From: GCA-2733415 sp049609325
GTDB lineage: Bacteria; Bacteroidota; Bacteroidia; Flavobacteriales; Flavobacteriaceae
DNA length: 64,000 bases
Assembly (NCBI GenBank): GCA_049609325.1
Contig: JBMYYK010000003.1
Span: 35,412 to 99,411, forward strand
Direction: 5' to 3'
In this document: piece after piece, positions 16,848 to 25,956 of the stretch
How the letters are laid out: the number at the start of each line of letters is the position of its first letter
Numbering within the stretch: the stretch's first letter is position 1
Position numbers and translations under genes: made by a program
The notes under the pieces: generated by a model
Told to the model about the DNA's origin: nothing
Database searches by the model: none
What the model saw: only the letters and a program-made list of their open reading frames with translations

Positions 16848-18473
16848 ATGAAAACACTACTTAAAAAAAGAATCTTAATACCTGTAGCTGCACTAGTTAT
16901 ACTAGTAACAACCTCTGCATTTAAAAACGATTTCTTTGAAATAGCTAAACAAATAGAAATATTTACTACTCTGTTTAAAGAACTCAACATGAATTATGTT
17001 GATGAAACCAATCCAGGGGAATTAATGGATACGGCCATTAAAAGTATGCTGAAAGACTTAGATCCGTACACCCAATTTCATAACGAACAAGATGTAGAAT
17101 CCTACAAAATAAATAATTCAGGCGAATACACAGGAATAGGCGCTGCTATTAACAGAAAACAAGGACGCTTATTCATTACTGAAATATTTAAAGATTATCC
17201 TGCTGATAAAGCTGGTTTAAAAGCCGGAGATGAACTTATACAAATTGGAGGCATCAATGTTGCAGATTCTAAAGAAAACACCGCTACGCTTTTAAAAGGT
17301 GCTGCAAATTCAACTGTAGCTATTACATACTTGCGTCAGGGTAAAACAAAAGAAACGTCATTAACGCGCTCTGCTATAGATATTGATGCCGTACCGTTTT
17401 CTACTATAATTGATGGAACTACTGGTTATATTGTATTGAGTAAATTTAACAGTAAAGCATTTCAGCAAACCAAAGCCGCGGTAATCAAATTAAAAGAACA
17501 AGGCGCTACACAATTAATTTTAGATTTGAGAAACAACCCTGGGGGTTTATTAAGAGAATCGATAAGAATTGTCAACTTATTTGTACCTAAAGATCAAGTG
17601 GTAGTCACCACAAAATCTAAAGTTAAAAAGTACAATAAAATATATAAAACCAAAGAACAGCCTTTAGACACTGAAATTCCGCTTGTGGTATTAATAAATG
17701 AGCGTAGTGCATCGGCCAGTGAAATTGTTTCTGGGTCTTTACAAGATTTAGACAGAGCTGTAATAGTTGGTAAACGCAGCTTTGGAAAAGGTTTAGTACA
17801 ACGTCCTAAAAAATTAACTTATGGTACCCAGTTAAAAGTTACCATATCACGTTATTACACGCCATCGGGTAGATGTATTCAAGCTTTAGATTATTGGAAT
17901 AGAGATGCAAAGGGTAATGCCGTACGTACCGATAAAAAAAATTACAATGCGTTTAAAACTCAAAAAGGGCGTACCGTATATGACGGTGGAGGTGTAGCTC
18001 CAGATGTAACAGTTACTGCCAATAACATCAGTCCTATTACCAAAGCCTTATTGAAAGATCAGGTGGTTTTTAATTTCTGTACGGCATTTTATTACAAGAA
18101 TCATTTTAGCTCTTTAGATGAATTTGTATTTACTAATGCAAATTATGATGAATTTAAACAATTTGTAGGCTCAAGTGATTTCAACTACAAAACCAATACC
18201 GAAAAAATAATTGAAACTTTAAAGCGTGAAGCTGGAGAAGATCAAATGAATTTAACAACAGAAATATCTAATTTATCTGTTAGTATTTCTAAAGAAAAAA
18301 CAGCTGCTTTAGATAAAAATAGCACTGAAATTAAACAGTTAATTATAGACCAGTTGGTTACGCGTTACTTTTATAAAGAAGGCTTATACAATTACCAATT
18401 AACCCATAATGATGCCATTACAAAAGCCGTTTCTATTTTAAAATCAAAAGAATACGACACTATTTTAAATTAG
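16848..18473 (+). CDS. PDZ-containing S41 peptidase (C-terminal processing protease)
   Basis: 541 residues. A signal/anchor segment (about 8-25) is followed by an N-terminal helical region, a PDZ domain (about 85-165, GEYTGIGAAI...GLKAGDELIQIGG) and the S41 domain. The Ser-Lys dyad reads as Ser289 (SASASEI) and Lys314 (SFGKG), 25 residues apart as in E. coli Prc and CtpA. NPGGLL and YYTPSGRCIQ are further family blocks. About 150 C-terminal residues form a helical extension. The family trims C-termini of periplasmic or membrane proteins. Probably co-transcribed with rnpA. Confidence 0.93.
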   Translation: MKTLLKKRILIPVAALVILVTTSAFKNDFFEIAKQIEIFTTLFKELNMNYVDETNPGELMDTAIKSMLKDLDPYTQFHNEQDVESYKINNSGEYTGIGAAINRKQGRLFITEIFKDYPADKAGLKAGDELIQIGGINVADSKENTATLLKGAANSTVAITYLRQGKTKETSLTRSAIDIDAVPFSTIIDGTTGYIVLSKFNSKAFQQTKAAVIKLKEQGATQLILDLRNNPGGLLRESIRIVNLFVPKDQVVVTTKSKVKKYNKIYKTKEQPLDTEIPLVVLINERSASASEIVSGSLQDLDRAVIVGKRSFGKGLVQRPKKLTYGTQLKVTISRYYTPSGRCIQALDYWNRDAKGNAVRTDKKNYNAFKTQKGRTVYDGGGVAPDVTVTANNISPITKALLKDQVVFNFCTAFYYKNHFSSLDEFVFTNANYDEFKQFVGSSDFNYKTNTEKIIETLKREAGEDQMNLTTEISNLSVSISKEKTAALDKNSTEIKQLIIDQLVTRYFYKEGLYNYQLTHNDAITKAVSILKSKEYDTILN

Positions 18474-18502
18474 TTTTGGTACAACATTTGATTTCAATTT
18501 AT

Positions 18503-18510
18503 TAGATTTG
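18503..18510 (+). promoter_or_regulatory. -7 box upstream of the tandem OmpA gene
   Basis: TAGATTTG, exact TAnnTTTG, 17 bases before the ATG at 18528. A TTG at 18476-18478 lies 24 bases upstream, one base beyond the usual range. Confidence 0.55.
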
Positions 18511-18527
18511 TTAAAACCCTATACATT

Positions 18528-19376
18528 ATGAAACATTTTTATGTTGCCTTACTAACCCTTTGTTTTTCTTCAATTTTATTAGCTCAAAAACAACATCGTG
18601 ATATCAACGTGTATTTTGATACTGCTATTTTTAAATTGAATGAAAAAGAGCAAACAAAGGTTGAACAATTTATAACTAAATTAGGGTCAGATCAAATTAA
18701 AGAAATACTATTATACGGTTATACAGATGATAGAGGTTCTGATAAATACAATATGAATTTATCTATAAAAAGAGCCATGAATGTGAAACAACATTTATTA
18801 AACTTAGGGGTTGACCCAAATGTTTTTAAAGTTGTAAAAGGAAAAGGTGAAGTGGTTATCAAAAAATTTGATCAAGTAGAAACTGATATTGTTCGTGGAT
18901 TAAATCGTAAAGTAACTATTGATATTACAACGGGTATTCCTAAACCTAAGGTTGATGAAACCTTAATTCAGAATAAAATTGTAGAGCCTATCAATATTGG
19001 TGATAAATACATTTTAGAAAACATTCATTTTCAAGAAGGCTATGCTTGGATTACTGAAAAATCATTTCCGCACTTAAGAAAATTAGCGCAAATTTTAAAT
19101 GACAGACCTGACGTTTATATTGAAATTTTAGGTCATGTATGTTGTACACGTTATGGTAGAGATGCCATAAATCGTAAAACCAAAAAACAAACCTTATCTC
19201 ATGATAGAGCTAAGGCTATTTACATGTACTTACGTCGTAAAGGAATTCCTAAAGAACGTATGCGTTACAAAGGGATGCGTAGAACTCAACCTCTAGGTAA
19301 AGGTGCAGAATATGACAGACGTGTTGAAATTATTGTGAAAAACATCGTTAAAAAACGTCGTTTCCATGCAAATTAA
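18528..19376 (+). CDS. secreted protein with two OmpA-like peptidoglycan-binding domains
   Basis: 282 residues with a Sec signal (about 1-19, SSILLAQK). Two OmpA_C-like domains lie in tandem: about 25-140 (NVYFDTAIFKLNEKE, GYTDDRGSDKYNMNLSIKRA, LNRKVTI) and about 160-280 (NIHFQEGYAWITEKS, LGHVCCTRYGRDA, LSHDRAKAIYMYLRRKGI, YDRRVEIIVKN). There is no N-terminal beta-barrel and no lipobox, so this is a soluble periplasmic protein able to hold peptidoglycan at two sites. The second domain is more divergent in the DxxG part and carries a CC pair. Its 3' end overlaps the next gene by 11 bases, which suggests translational coupling. Confidence 0.85.
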   Translation: MKHFYVALLTLCFSSILLAQKQHRDINVYFDTAIFKLNEKEQTKVEQFITKLGSDQIKEILLYGYTDDRGSDKYNMNLSIKRAMNVKQHLLNLGVDPNVFKVVKGKGEVVIKKFDQVETDIVRGLNRKVTIDITTGIPKPKVDETLIQNKIVEPINIGDKYILENIHFQEGYAWITEKSFPHLRKLAQILNDRPDVYIEILGHVCCTRYGRDAINRKTKKQTLSHDRAKAIYMYLRRKGIPKERMRYKGMRRTQPLGKGAEYDRRVEIIVKNIVKKRRFHAN

Positions 19377-19740
19377 GGTCTTGATAATTCTTTCTTTATC
19401 TCTAGTAACCTCGTGTAATTTTTTTAAAGACAATGGAATTGATGTTGAAATTACAAACAATTCTGATTTTGCTATTGAGAATATCAAATTCTATACTTCT
19501 GAAAAAGTAGAATTCCTTGAGTTTGATCACCTAAAACCTAGTCATAGTGCTAAACGCTTTTTATCTATGACTAAAAATCAAAGAGATGGGAGTTATGTTT
19601 TAGAATATAATAGGGTAGGTAAGCAAACTAAATTTTATAATAGAGGCTATTATACAAATGGTACTGCACTTGATAACTTAGTTCAATTCGACATAAAAAA
19701 TGATACTACACATGTTAAATTTATAGCTAACAGCTATTAA
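19366..19740 (+). CDS. small hypothetical lipoprotein
   Basis: 124 residues with a lipoprotein signal (LSLSLVTSCNFF, Cys17). The mature part is about 105 residues, with beta-type segments (IDVEITNNSDFAIENIKFY, GSYVLEYNRVGKQTKFYNRGYY). No known domain was recognised. The ATG lies inside the last codons of the tandem OmpA gene in another frame. The pairing suggests a joint envelope role, but this is inference. Its stop overlaps the stop of the convergent acetyltransferase gene. Confidence 0.65.
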   Translation: MQIKVLIILSLSLVTSCNFFKDNGIDVEITNNSDFAIENIKFYTSEKVEFLEFDHLKPSHSAKRFLSMTKNQRDGSYVLEYNRVGKQTKFYNRGYYTNGTALDNLVQFDIKNDTTHVKFIANSY

Positions 19741-20177
19741 CTTTTGATCATTTTAATGTGTGGAATATCATCTTCTAGATAGCCTTCTCCAATTTGTTGA
19801 AATCCGTGAGATTCATAAAATGTCTTCAAATACGTTTGAGCTGAAATATGTATGTCTTTAGTGTTAAATTGGGTTTCTATTATTTCTATACTTTTTTGTA
19901 TCAAATCATGACCATAGCCAAATTTGCGTTCTGAGGCTTTAATTATAACCCTACCTATACTTGCTTCAGAAAAATAGTTTCCGGGCTTAAAAAGGCGAGA
20001 ATATCCTATTAGAACGTTATTTTTATAACCCAATACATGTATAGCTTTGTCATCTTTACCATCAACATCTTGGTATACACAATCTTGTTCTACAACAAAC
20101 ACTTCACTTCGTAATTGTAACATAGCATACAATTCATTAGTTGTAAGTTCTTGAAAGGTTTTTATGATATATTTCAT
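19737..20177 (-). CDS. ElaA-like GNAT N-acetyltransferase
   Basis: 146 residues, within the normal length for the GNAT family. The ElaA-type start is visible: LTTNELYAMLQLRSEVFVVEQ followed by CVYQDVDGKDDKAIHVLGY. The acetyl-CoA pyrophosphate loop is RKFGYGHDLIQ (about 90-100), followed by the C-terminal block KTFYESHGFQQIGEGYLEDDIPH. The substrate of this group is not established. The gene is on the minus strand downstream of rnr, separated from it by a terminator hairpin. Confidence 0.88.
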   Translation of the reverse strand: MKYIIKTFQELTTNELYAMLQLRSEVFVVEQDCVYQDVDGKDDKAIHVLGYKNNVLIGYSRLFKPGNYFSEASIGRVIIKASERKFGYGHDLIQKSIEIIETQFNTKDIHISAQTYLKTFYESHGFQQIGEGYLEDDIPHIKMIKS

Positions 20178-20216
20178 GAGTATTACTTATGGTTATTTCA
20201 TAGTATATACAAAACT

Positions 20217-20241
20217 AAATCCGAGTATAATACTCGGATTT
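20217..20241 (-). terminator. terminator after rnr
   Basis: AAATCCGAGT (20217-20226) pairs with ACTCGGATTT (20232-20241), 5-base loop. It lies 25 bases beyond the rnr stop. The same 10-base stem recurs after rpiB at 44449. Confidence 0.75.
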
Positions 20242-20265
20242 CAATTCTGCATATTTAATATTAAT

Positions 20266-22452
20266 TTATTGTTCTACTTTTCCTAATACTACAAAGTCTA
20301 ACTGGCGCTTTACTAAGTCGGCATTTTTTACCATGATTTGTACTTCGTCTCCTAGTTGATACATATTCCCTGAATTTTCACCTACTAGAGCGTATTGCTG
20401 TTCGTCAAAGTAATAATAATCGTCTTTTATTTCTCTAATACGCACCATTCCTTCACATTTATTAGATACAATTTCTACATAAATTCCCCACTCGGTCACA
20501 CCAGAAATAACACCAACAAATTCTTCATCTTGATGGTCTTGCATGAACTTAACTTGCATGTATTTAATAGAATCACGCTCAGCTTTTGTTGCTAAATTTT
20601 CCATATTTGATGAATGCTGACACTTAGCTTCAAAAGCATCAGTATCTACCGTTTTTCCACCATCTAAATAATATTGTAATAAGCGGTGTACCATAACATC
20701 AGGATAACGACGAATTGGCGATGTAAAATGTGAATAGTGTTCAAATGCTAACCCGTAATGACCAATATTTGCAGTAGAATATTCTGCTTTGCTCATAGTT
20801 CTAATAGCTAATGTATCTACCAAATTTTGTTCGCCTTTTCCTTTCACATCTTCTAACAATTTATTTAGTGAATTAGAGGTGGTTTTAGCATTATCTAAAT
20901 TTAATTTATACCCAAATTTAGAAATGATGTTTTGTAGGTTTCCTAGCTTTTCAGAATCAGGTTCGTCATGTATTCTATATACAAATGTTTTCTTCTGTTT
21001 ACCAATAAATGCGGCAACTTTACGGTTAGCTAATAACATGAATTCTTCAATCAATTTATTAGCATCTTTTGCAGTTTTAAAGAACACTCCTGTAGGATTA
21101 GCATTTTCATCTAAATTGAATTTCACTTCAATTTTATCAAATGAAATAGCCCCGTCTTTCATTCTATCAGCACGCATTTGTTTAGCCAATTCGTCTAGCT
21201 TTAAAATGGCATCTGCAATATGTGGTTCTACTTCATAAGTTTCACCAGTTAATGACACTTCTGAAGGCACTACATTTGTTTTAGATTCTATAATAGCTTG
21301 TGCTTCTTCATAAGCAAATCGTCTATCAGAATAGGTGACTGTTCTACCAAACCACTCATTAATAATTTGCGTCTTTTCATTGATTTCAAATACTGCTGAA
21401 AAGGTATATTTTTCTTCATTAGGGCGCAAAGAACACGCGCCATTACTAAGTATTTCGGGTAACATTGGTACAACTCTATCTACCAAATACACCGATGTTG
21501 CACGTTCATAAGCTTCATCATCTAACACTGTACCTTCTTTTACATAATGTGACACATCAGCAATATGAATTCCGATTTCATAGTTTCCGTTTTCTAGTGG
21601 TACAAAAGATAGGGCATCATCAAAATCTTTTGCATCTTTTGGATCTATCGTAAAGGTAGGCGTTTGGCGCATATCTCTACGTTTTGCAATTTCCTCTGGT
21701 TGAATAGTTAAATCAATAGCATTGGCATAATCTTCTACTTTTTTAGGGAACTCATATGGCAAACCATACTCCGCTAAAATGGAATGTATTTCAGTATTAT
21801 GTTCACCTGGCTTTCCTAAAATTTGAACAACTTCACCAAATGGCGATTTTGCACGTTCTGGCCAATCATGTATTTCAGCTAAAACCTTATCACCATCTTC
21901 TGCATTCATCGTCATCCCTTTAGGAATGAAAATATCCACATACATTTTAGAATTAGAACACTCAACAAAACCAAAATCTTTTTGCAAGCGTAAGACACCT
22001 ACAAATTCAGCTTTTGCCCGCTTTGATATATAAGTAATTTCTCCTTCTAGTTTATTGTTTTTTCGTCTGCGATACACATACACTTCTACTTCATCACCAT
22101 GTAAAGCTTTGTTGATGTTATTGGCATGAACAAAAATATCATCGTCCAAATCCTCACACACTACATAACCATTACCTCGAGCAGCCATGTCTAATATTCC
22201 TGTATAATAAGAACTTCCGTCTTGACTTTCTTTTAATTTAAATCGTCCACGTTCAGTTTCATCAATTTTTCCTTTAAGCTGTAACTGACGTAATTTTTTT
22301 ATGATCTGATTTCTACTATTGGCATCATCTACTCCTAACTTTGTAGCCAACTGCCTATAATTGAAACTTTTTTTATGTTGTTTTGTAAATACCTTCATTA
22401 ATTTTTCTGTTAAGTTAGGTATCTTATTATGCTTACTTTTTTTTCTTGGCAT
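20266..22452 (-). CDS. rnr: ribonuclease R
   Basis: 3'-5' exoribonuclease that degrades structured RNA, rRNA and mRNA. From the ATG at 22452 the protein has 728 residues. Order: N-terminal basic winged-helix region (about 1-70), cold-shock domains (about 75-220), RNB catalytic domain (about 250-590, with TIDPKDAKDFDDALSF holding the metal-binding aspartates and HYGLAFEHYSHFTSPIRRYPD), and a C-terminal S1 domain (about 640-720, EFVGVISGVTEWGIYVEI). The upstream ATG at 22476 would add eight residues without homology. The promoter should be in the AT-rich 22453-22682 spacer; the best box there is TAAATTGG. Confidence 0.96.
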   Translation of the reverse strand: MPRKKSKHNKIPNLTEKLMKVFTKQHKKSFNYRQLATKLGVDDANSRNQIIKKLRQLQLKGKIDETERGRFKLKESQDGSSYYTGILDMAARGNGYVVCEDLDDDIFVHANNINKALHGDEVEVYVYRRRKNNKLEGEITYISKRAKAEFVGVLRLQKDFGFVECSNSKMYVDIFIPKGMTMNAEDGDKVLAEIHDWPERAKSPFGEVVQILGKPGEHNTEIHSILAEYGLPYEFPKKVEDYANAIDLTIQPEEIAKRRDMRQTPTFTIDPKDAKDFDDALSFVPLENGNYEIGIHIADVSHYVKEGTVLDDEAYERATSVYLVDRVVPMLPEILSNGACSLRPNEEKYTFSAVFEINEKTQIINEWFGRTVTYSDRRFAYEEAQAIIESKTNVVPSEVSLTGETYEVEPHIADAILKLDELAKQMRADRMKDGAISFDKIEVKFNLDENANPTGVFFKTAKDANKLIEEFMLLANRKVAAFIGKQKKTFVYRIHDEPDSEKLGNLQNIISKFGYKLNLDNAKTTSNSLNKLLEDVKGKGEQNLVDTLAIRTMSKAEYSTANIGHYGLAFEHYSHFTSPIRRYPDVMVHRLLQYYLDGGKTVDTDAFEAKCQHSSNMENLATKAERDSIKYMQVKFMQDHQDEEFVGVISGVTEWGIYVEIVSNKCEGMVRIREIKDDYYYFDEQQYALVGENSGNMYQLGDEVQIMVKNADLVKRQLDFVVLGKVEQ

Positions 22453-22567
22453 TATATATATTTTATGAATTACCAATTTACAACAAACACTTCTCTGAAA
22501 TGTAGATGTGGCATTATATTATGATAATATTTTAAACTATAATTTAAATTTATAATTATAGTTATTT

Positions 22568-22582
22568 ATTATTATTATTATT
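22568..22582. repeat. short ATT microsatellite
   Basis: Five ATT units in a row inside the very AT-rich 230-base spacer between the methyltransferase stop and the rnr start. No gene or hairpin of note was seen in the spacer. Confidence 0.6.
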
Positions 22583-22682
22583 TATATATTCAAATGTATA
22601 ATATCGATTTTAAGACACTTAAATATTTTTTTAAAGGAATTACATTACTTTTTATATAAACCTTTTTAAATTATACTTAAAA

Positions 22683-23525
22683 TTAAGAATTTGATTTTTC
22701 TATGACGTAAATTAAGGAAGAATACTCAGAAGTTTGTTTTGCTTTAAAATTTGAACGCAACCCTATGAAAAATGCTTTGATAAAATTTTTATAGCCAGTT
22801 TTATATTTCTCACTTAATAAAGACACATAAAAAGCATCAAATTTCATTGGTAGAATTTTAGTCACAGTCATACCAAATTTAGAAAATAACAATTTAATAG
22901 AGGTTTGAGAAAAATGCCAAAGATGTCTAGGTACATCATAAGCCGCCCAATATTCTTTATAATACTTAGCATCATAACTCTTATGATTTGGTACAGCTAT
23001 AATTAATTTACCATTTGGTTTTAATAAACGTTTAAATAAACTAATATGCTCTTCTAAGTTTGGTAAATGTTCTAACACATGCCAAAGAGAAATAACATCA
23101 AAACTTCCAGCTTTTAAGTTATTTAATTCAGAACTGTCAAACACTTTATTATTAGTTTTTAAATTTGCTATAGCTCTTGCTTTTTCATTGGGTTCAATTC
23201 CGGTAATAGTCCAACCGTTATTCTGAGCAGCTTTTAATACATCACCAGTACCACAACCAATATCTAAAAATGTTCCTTTTTCAGATAGTGAATTTATCAA
23301 AGCAATTTTATTTTTTATAGCATAACTACGAACAACATGATATACTTTTTCAAATAGATTTCGTTTAGTATCTGTATGAGAAATATAATCTTCCGTCTCA
23401 TAATATTTTGATAACTCTGAAGGGGACGGTAGAGGAGAAGTCTCAAACATATCAAATTCTGGGTTGTAACGTAATTCAAAAACTTCTTTTGAAACTGAAT
23501 GGTCTTTTATGGTAATTGTTTTCAA
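22683..23525 (-). CDS. class I SAM-dependent methyltransferase
   Basis: 280 residues. Motif I is FLDIGCGTGDVLKAAQNNGW (about 88-107), motif II/acid loop ITGIEPNEKARA, and the post-motif region FDVISLWHVLEHLPNLEEH is typical of Methyltransf_23/11 proteins. PNGKLIIAVPNHKSYD and YDVPRHLWHFSQTS suggest the subgroup found in lipid, sugar or natural-product loci, but the substrate is unknown. The start is one base from the stop of the upstream gene, making it the last gene of the DUF4175-ybeY-mnmG operon. Confidence 0.88.
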   Translation of the reverse strand: MKTITIKDHSVSKEVFELRYNPEFDMFETSPLPSPSELSKYYETEDYISHTDTKRNLFEKVYHVVRSYAIKNKIALINSLSEKGTFLDIGCGTGDVLKAAQNNGWTITGIEPNEKARAIANLKTNNKVFDSSELNNLKAGSFDVISLWHVLEHLPNLEEHISLFKRLLKPNGKLIIAVPNHKSYDAKYYKEYWAAYDVPRHLWHFSQTSIKLLFSKFGMTVTKILPMKFDAFYVSLLSEKYKTGYKNFIKAFFIGLRSNFKAKQTSEYSSLIYVIEKSNS

Positions 23526-23526
23526 T

Positions 23527-23997
23527 TTAATGTTCTAATTTATTCAGTAATTCTACATTTAATAACGAAGCTAATTTTGTGCCTTTTTCTAAAACTTCTG
23601 TTTTGTTTTTAGATTTAAAAATAATATCATTTCTATTATTCTCATCAAAAAAACGAATGACATAAAAATCAATTTCTGCAGTTGATCCTAATGCAGAAAC
23701 TGTATTAAAATCATTACTTAAACTAAATGATTGTGCAGCTAATGAAATGTATTCTGGACAGACTAATTCCTTTGTAACTGTATATAATTTCAAATTAAAA
23801 AAATAGAAGTTCATTTTATTATCAAATGATTTGAATACTTCTAGTTCCTTTTGTAATCCTAAAACAACTAAACCTATACAGGTTAATACTATTCCTGATG
23901 GCGCTTGAAGAAGTATAAAAATACTAACAACTATCAAAGTAATACCAATAGCTTTTACTTTAATAGTTTTAGCTTCTTTAAACTTAATACTCTCCAT
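23527..23997 (-). CDS. hypothetical membrane protein
   Basis: 156 residues. Two closely spaced hydrophobic segments (about 14-45, TLIVVSIFILLQAPSGIVLT and CIGLVVLGL) are followed by a ~100-residue soluble part with amphipathic strands (NFYFFNLKLYTVTKE, EIDFYVIRFFDENN) and a basic C-terminal helix. It looks like a small inner-membrane protein with a PH-like cytoplasmic domain. I do not recognise a family. It sits between mnmG and the methyltransferase gene, with a parS-like palindrome directly upstream. Confidence 0.65.
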   Translation of the reverse strand: MESIKFKEAKTIKVKAIGITLIVVSIFILLQAPSGIVLTCIGLVVLGLQKELEVFKSFDNKMNFYFFNLKLYTVTKELVCPEYISLAAQSFSLSNDFNTVSALGSTAEIDFYVIRFFDENNRNDIIFKSKNKTEVLEKGTKLASLLNVELLNKLEH

Positions 23998-24015
23998 TGT
24001 TTATAAATTATTTTT

Positions 24016-24037
24016 TTAAGTTCCACGTGGAACTTAA
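24016..24037. promoter_or_regulatory. parS-like palindrome A
   Basis: A perfect 22-bp palindrome whose centre is AGTTCCACGTGGAACT (24019-24034). The inner 14 bases GTTCCACGTGGAAC match the ParB-binding parS consensus TGTTnCACGTGnAACA exactly; only the outermost T/A pair is changed to A/T. It lies in the 46-base gap after mnmG. Confidence 0.7.
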
Positions 24038-24043
24038 AAATTC

Positions 24044-25915
24044 TTACCTACCTAAATACACTAATAACACAGAAATATCACTAGGAGATACACCAGAAAT
24101 TCGTGAAGCCTGACTGATAGTTCGGGGTTGGATTTTTTCCAACTTCAAACGGGCTTCAGTGGATAAAGATTTCAATTTAGTATAGTCAAAATTTTCTGGG
24201 ATTTTAACATAGTCTAAACGATGTAATTTATCAGCACTAACTTTTTCTTTAGCAATGTACCCAGCGTATTTAACTTGAATTTCTGTTTGTTCTAAAACTT
24301 CAGTATCTAAATTATGAGATGTGATATAGTCCTCAACAATAGGAATCTGACGCATATCTTTCAAATCGATATTAGGACGTGCTAACAACTTGAACATTTT
24401 ATCTTGTTGCTTAACTAACGACGATTTTTTAGATTCTAAAATAGGATTAATCACATCAGGTTTTACACTTGTATTCTTAAAAAACTCAATAAAATTATTT
24501 GATAACGATTGCTTTTCTTCCATGCGTTTTAAACGATTTTCAGAAGCAATTCCTAAGTCATATCCTTTAGGGGTTAATCTAAAATCAGCATTATCTTGAC
24601 GTAATAATGTTCTATATTCTGCACGAGATGTAAACATTCTATACGGTTCTTCAGTTCCTTTTGTAATTAAATCGTCAATTAAAACACCTATATATGCCTC
24701 ATCTCTATTTAAAATAAACGGGTCTTCTTCTTTAACTTTTAAAGCAGCATTAATACCAGCCATCATACCTTGTGAAGCAGCTTCTTCATAACCCGTAGTA
24801 CCATTAATCTGACCAGCGAAATATAAACCATCTACCAATTTAGTTTCTAATGTATGCTTCAATTGCGTAGGAGGGAAGAAGTCATATTCTATAGCATAAC
24901 CTGGTCGGAAAAATTTTACATTTTCAAAACCAACTACAGAACGTAATGCTTTAAACTGAACATCTTCTGGTAATGATGTTGAAAACCCATTTATATAATA
25001 TTCACAAGTATTCCATCCTTCTGGTTCAACAAATAGTTGATGACTATCTTTATCGGCGAAACGATTTATTTTATCTTCTATAGAAGGACAATAACGCGGT
25101 CCTAAACTTTTAATTCTACCATTAAACATTGGTGAACGATCAAATCCTTCTCGTAACAAATCATGAACCAAAGCACTAGTGTGCGACATGTGACAAGGAC
25201 GTTGTTCTGTTAATGGTTTTGTAACATCTGAGTATGAAAATTTTTCAGGATTATCATCACCAGGTTGTATTATCATTTTAGAAAAATCTAAACTTCTACC
25301 GTCAACACGAGGAGGAGTACCGGTTTTCATTCGTCCAGATTCGAATCCTAAGTTTATCAATTCTTCAGTAATTCCTGTTGAAGCAGACTCACCAGCACGA
25401 CCACCACCAAATTGTTTATCACCAATATGTATCAAACCATTTAAAAAAGTTCCGTTAGTAAGTATAACCGTTTTCGCTTTTATTTCTAATCCGAGTGAGG
25501 TTTTTACACCAACTACTTTATGATTTTTAACCACTAATCCACGAACCATCTCTTGATAAAAATCAAGATTAGGCGTAGCCTCTAACATCAAGCGCCACTC
25601 TTCTGCAAAGCGCATACGATCAGATTGTGCACGAGGACTCCACATTGCAGGACCTTTACTTTTGTTCAGCATTTTAAACTGTATAGCAGTTTTATCAGTT
25701 ACTATACCTGAATATCCTCCTAAAGCATCAATTTCCCTAACTATTTGCCCTTTTGCAATACCACCCATTGCAGGATTGCAAGACATTTGTGCAATATTTT
25801 GTAAACTCATTGTTATCAGTAAAGTGCTACACCCACTATTAGCAGCAGCAGCAGCAGCTTCAGATCCGGCATGACCAGCACCAACAACTATAACATCATA
25901 TACTTTATCAAACAT
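24044..25915 (-). CDS. mnmG: tRNA uridine-5-carboxymethylaminomethyl modification enzyme MnmG
   Basis: FAD enzyme that with MnmE installs the (carboxymethyl)aminomethyl group at wobble U34 of several tRNAs. The ATG at 25915 gives 623 residues starting MFDKVYDVIVVGAGHAGSEA, the FAD-binding loop. Further blocks are SCNPAMGGIAKGQIVREIDALGG, GTFLNGLIHIG, FGGGRAGE, the Cys of CPSIEDKI, and the C-terminal helical domain ending SGVSPSDISVLLVYLGR. A longer start (25945) would translate the parS site as MFHVEH and is rejected. In many bacteria mnmG (gidA) is close to oriC; the parS sites on both sides fit this. Confidence 0.97.
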   Translation of the reverse strand: MFDKVYDVIVVGAGHAGSEAAAAAANSGCSTLLITMSLQNIAQMSCNPAMGGIAKGQIVREIDALGGYSGIVTDKTAIQFKMLNKSKGPAMWSPRAQSDRMRFAEEWRLMLEATPNLDFYQEMVRGLVVKNHKVVGVKTSLGLEIKAKTVILTNGTFLNGLIHIGDKQFGGGRAGESASTGITEELINLGFESGRMKTGTPPRVDGRSLDFSKMIIQPGDDNPEKFSYSDVTKPLTEQRPCHMSHTSALVHDLLREGFDRSPMFNGRIKSLGPRYCPSIEDKINRFADKDSHQLFVEPEGWNTCEYYINGFSTSLPEDVQFKALRSVVGFENVKFFRPGYAIEYDFFPPTQLKHTLETKLVDGLYFAGQINGTTGYEEAASQGMMAGINAALKVKEEDPFILNRDEAYIGVLIDDLITKGTEEPYRMFTSRAEYRTLLRQDNADFRLTPKGYDLGIASENRLKRMEEKQSLSNNFIEFFKNTSVKPDVINPILESKKSSLVKQQDKMFKLLARPNIDLKDMRQIPIVEDYITSHNLDTEVLEQTEIQVKYAGYIAKEKVSADKLHRLDYVKIPENFDYTKLKSLSTEARLKLEKIQPRTISQASRISGVSPSDISVLLVYLGR

Positions 25916-25928
25916 GTTTATATCATAA

Positions 25929-25944
25929 TGTTCCACATGGAACA
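25929..25944. promoter_or_regulatory. parS-like site B, upstream of mnmG
   Basis: TGTTCCACATGGAACA, one central mismatch to TGTTCCACGTGGAACA. Identical to site C, 35 bases away start to start. It ends 14 bases upstream of the mnmG ATG. Confidence 0.75.
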
Positions 25945-25956
25945 ATTTAGTTTTAA

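Noticed and set aside
22568..22582. ATT repeat considered as the start of a CRISPR or tandem array
   Set aside because: Only a five-unit trinucleotide run without spacers; no cas gene anywhere in the window.
25913..25945. Longer mnmG start giving MFHVEHYDIN at the N-terminus
   Set aside because: These codons are the parS-like site B; the family starts at the Met directly before the FAD-binding loop (25915).
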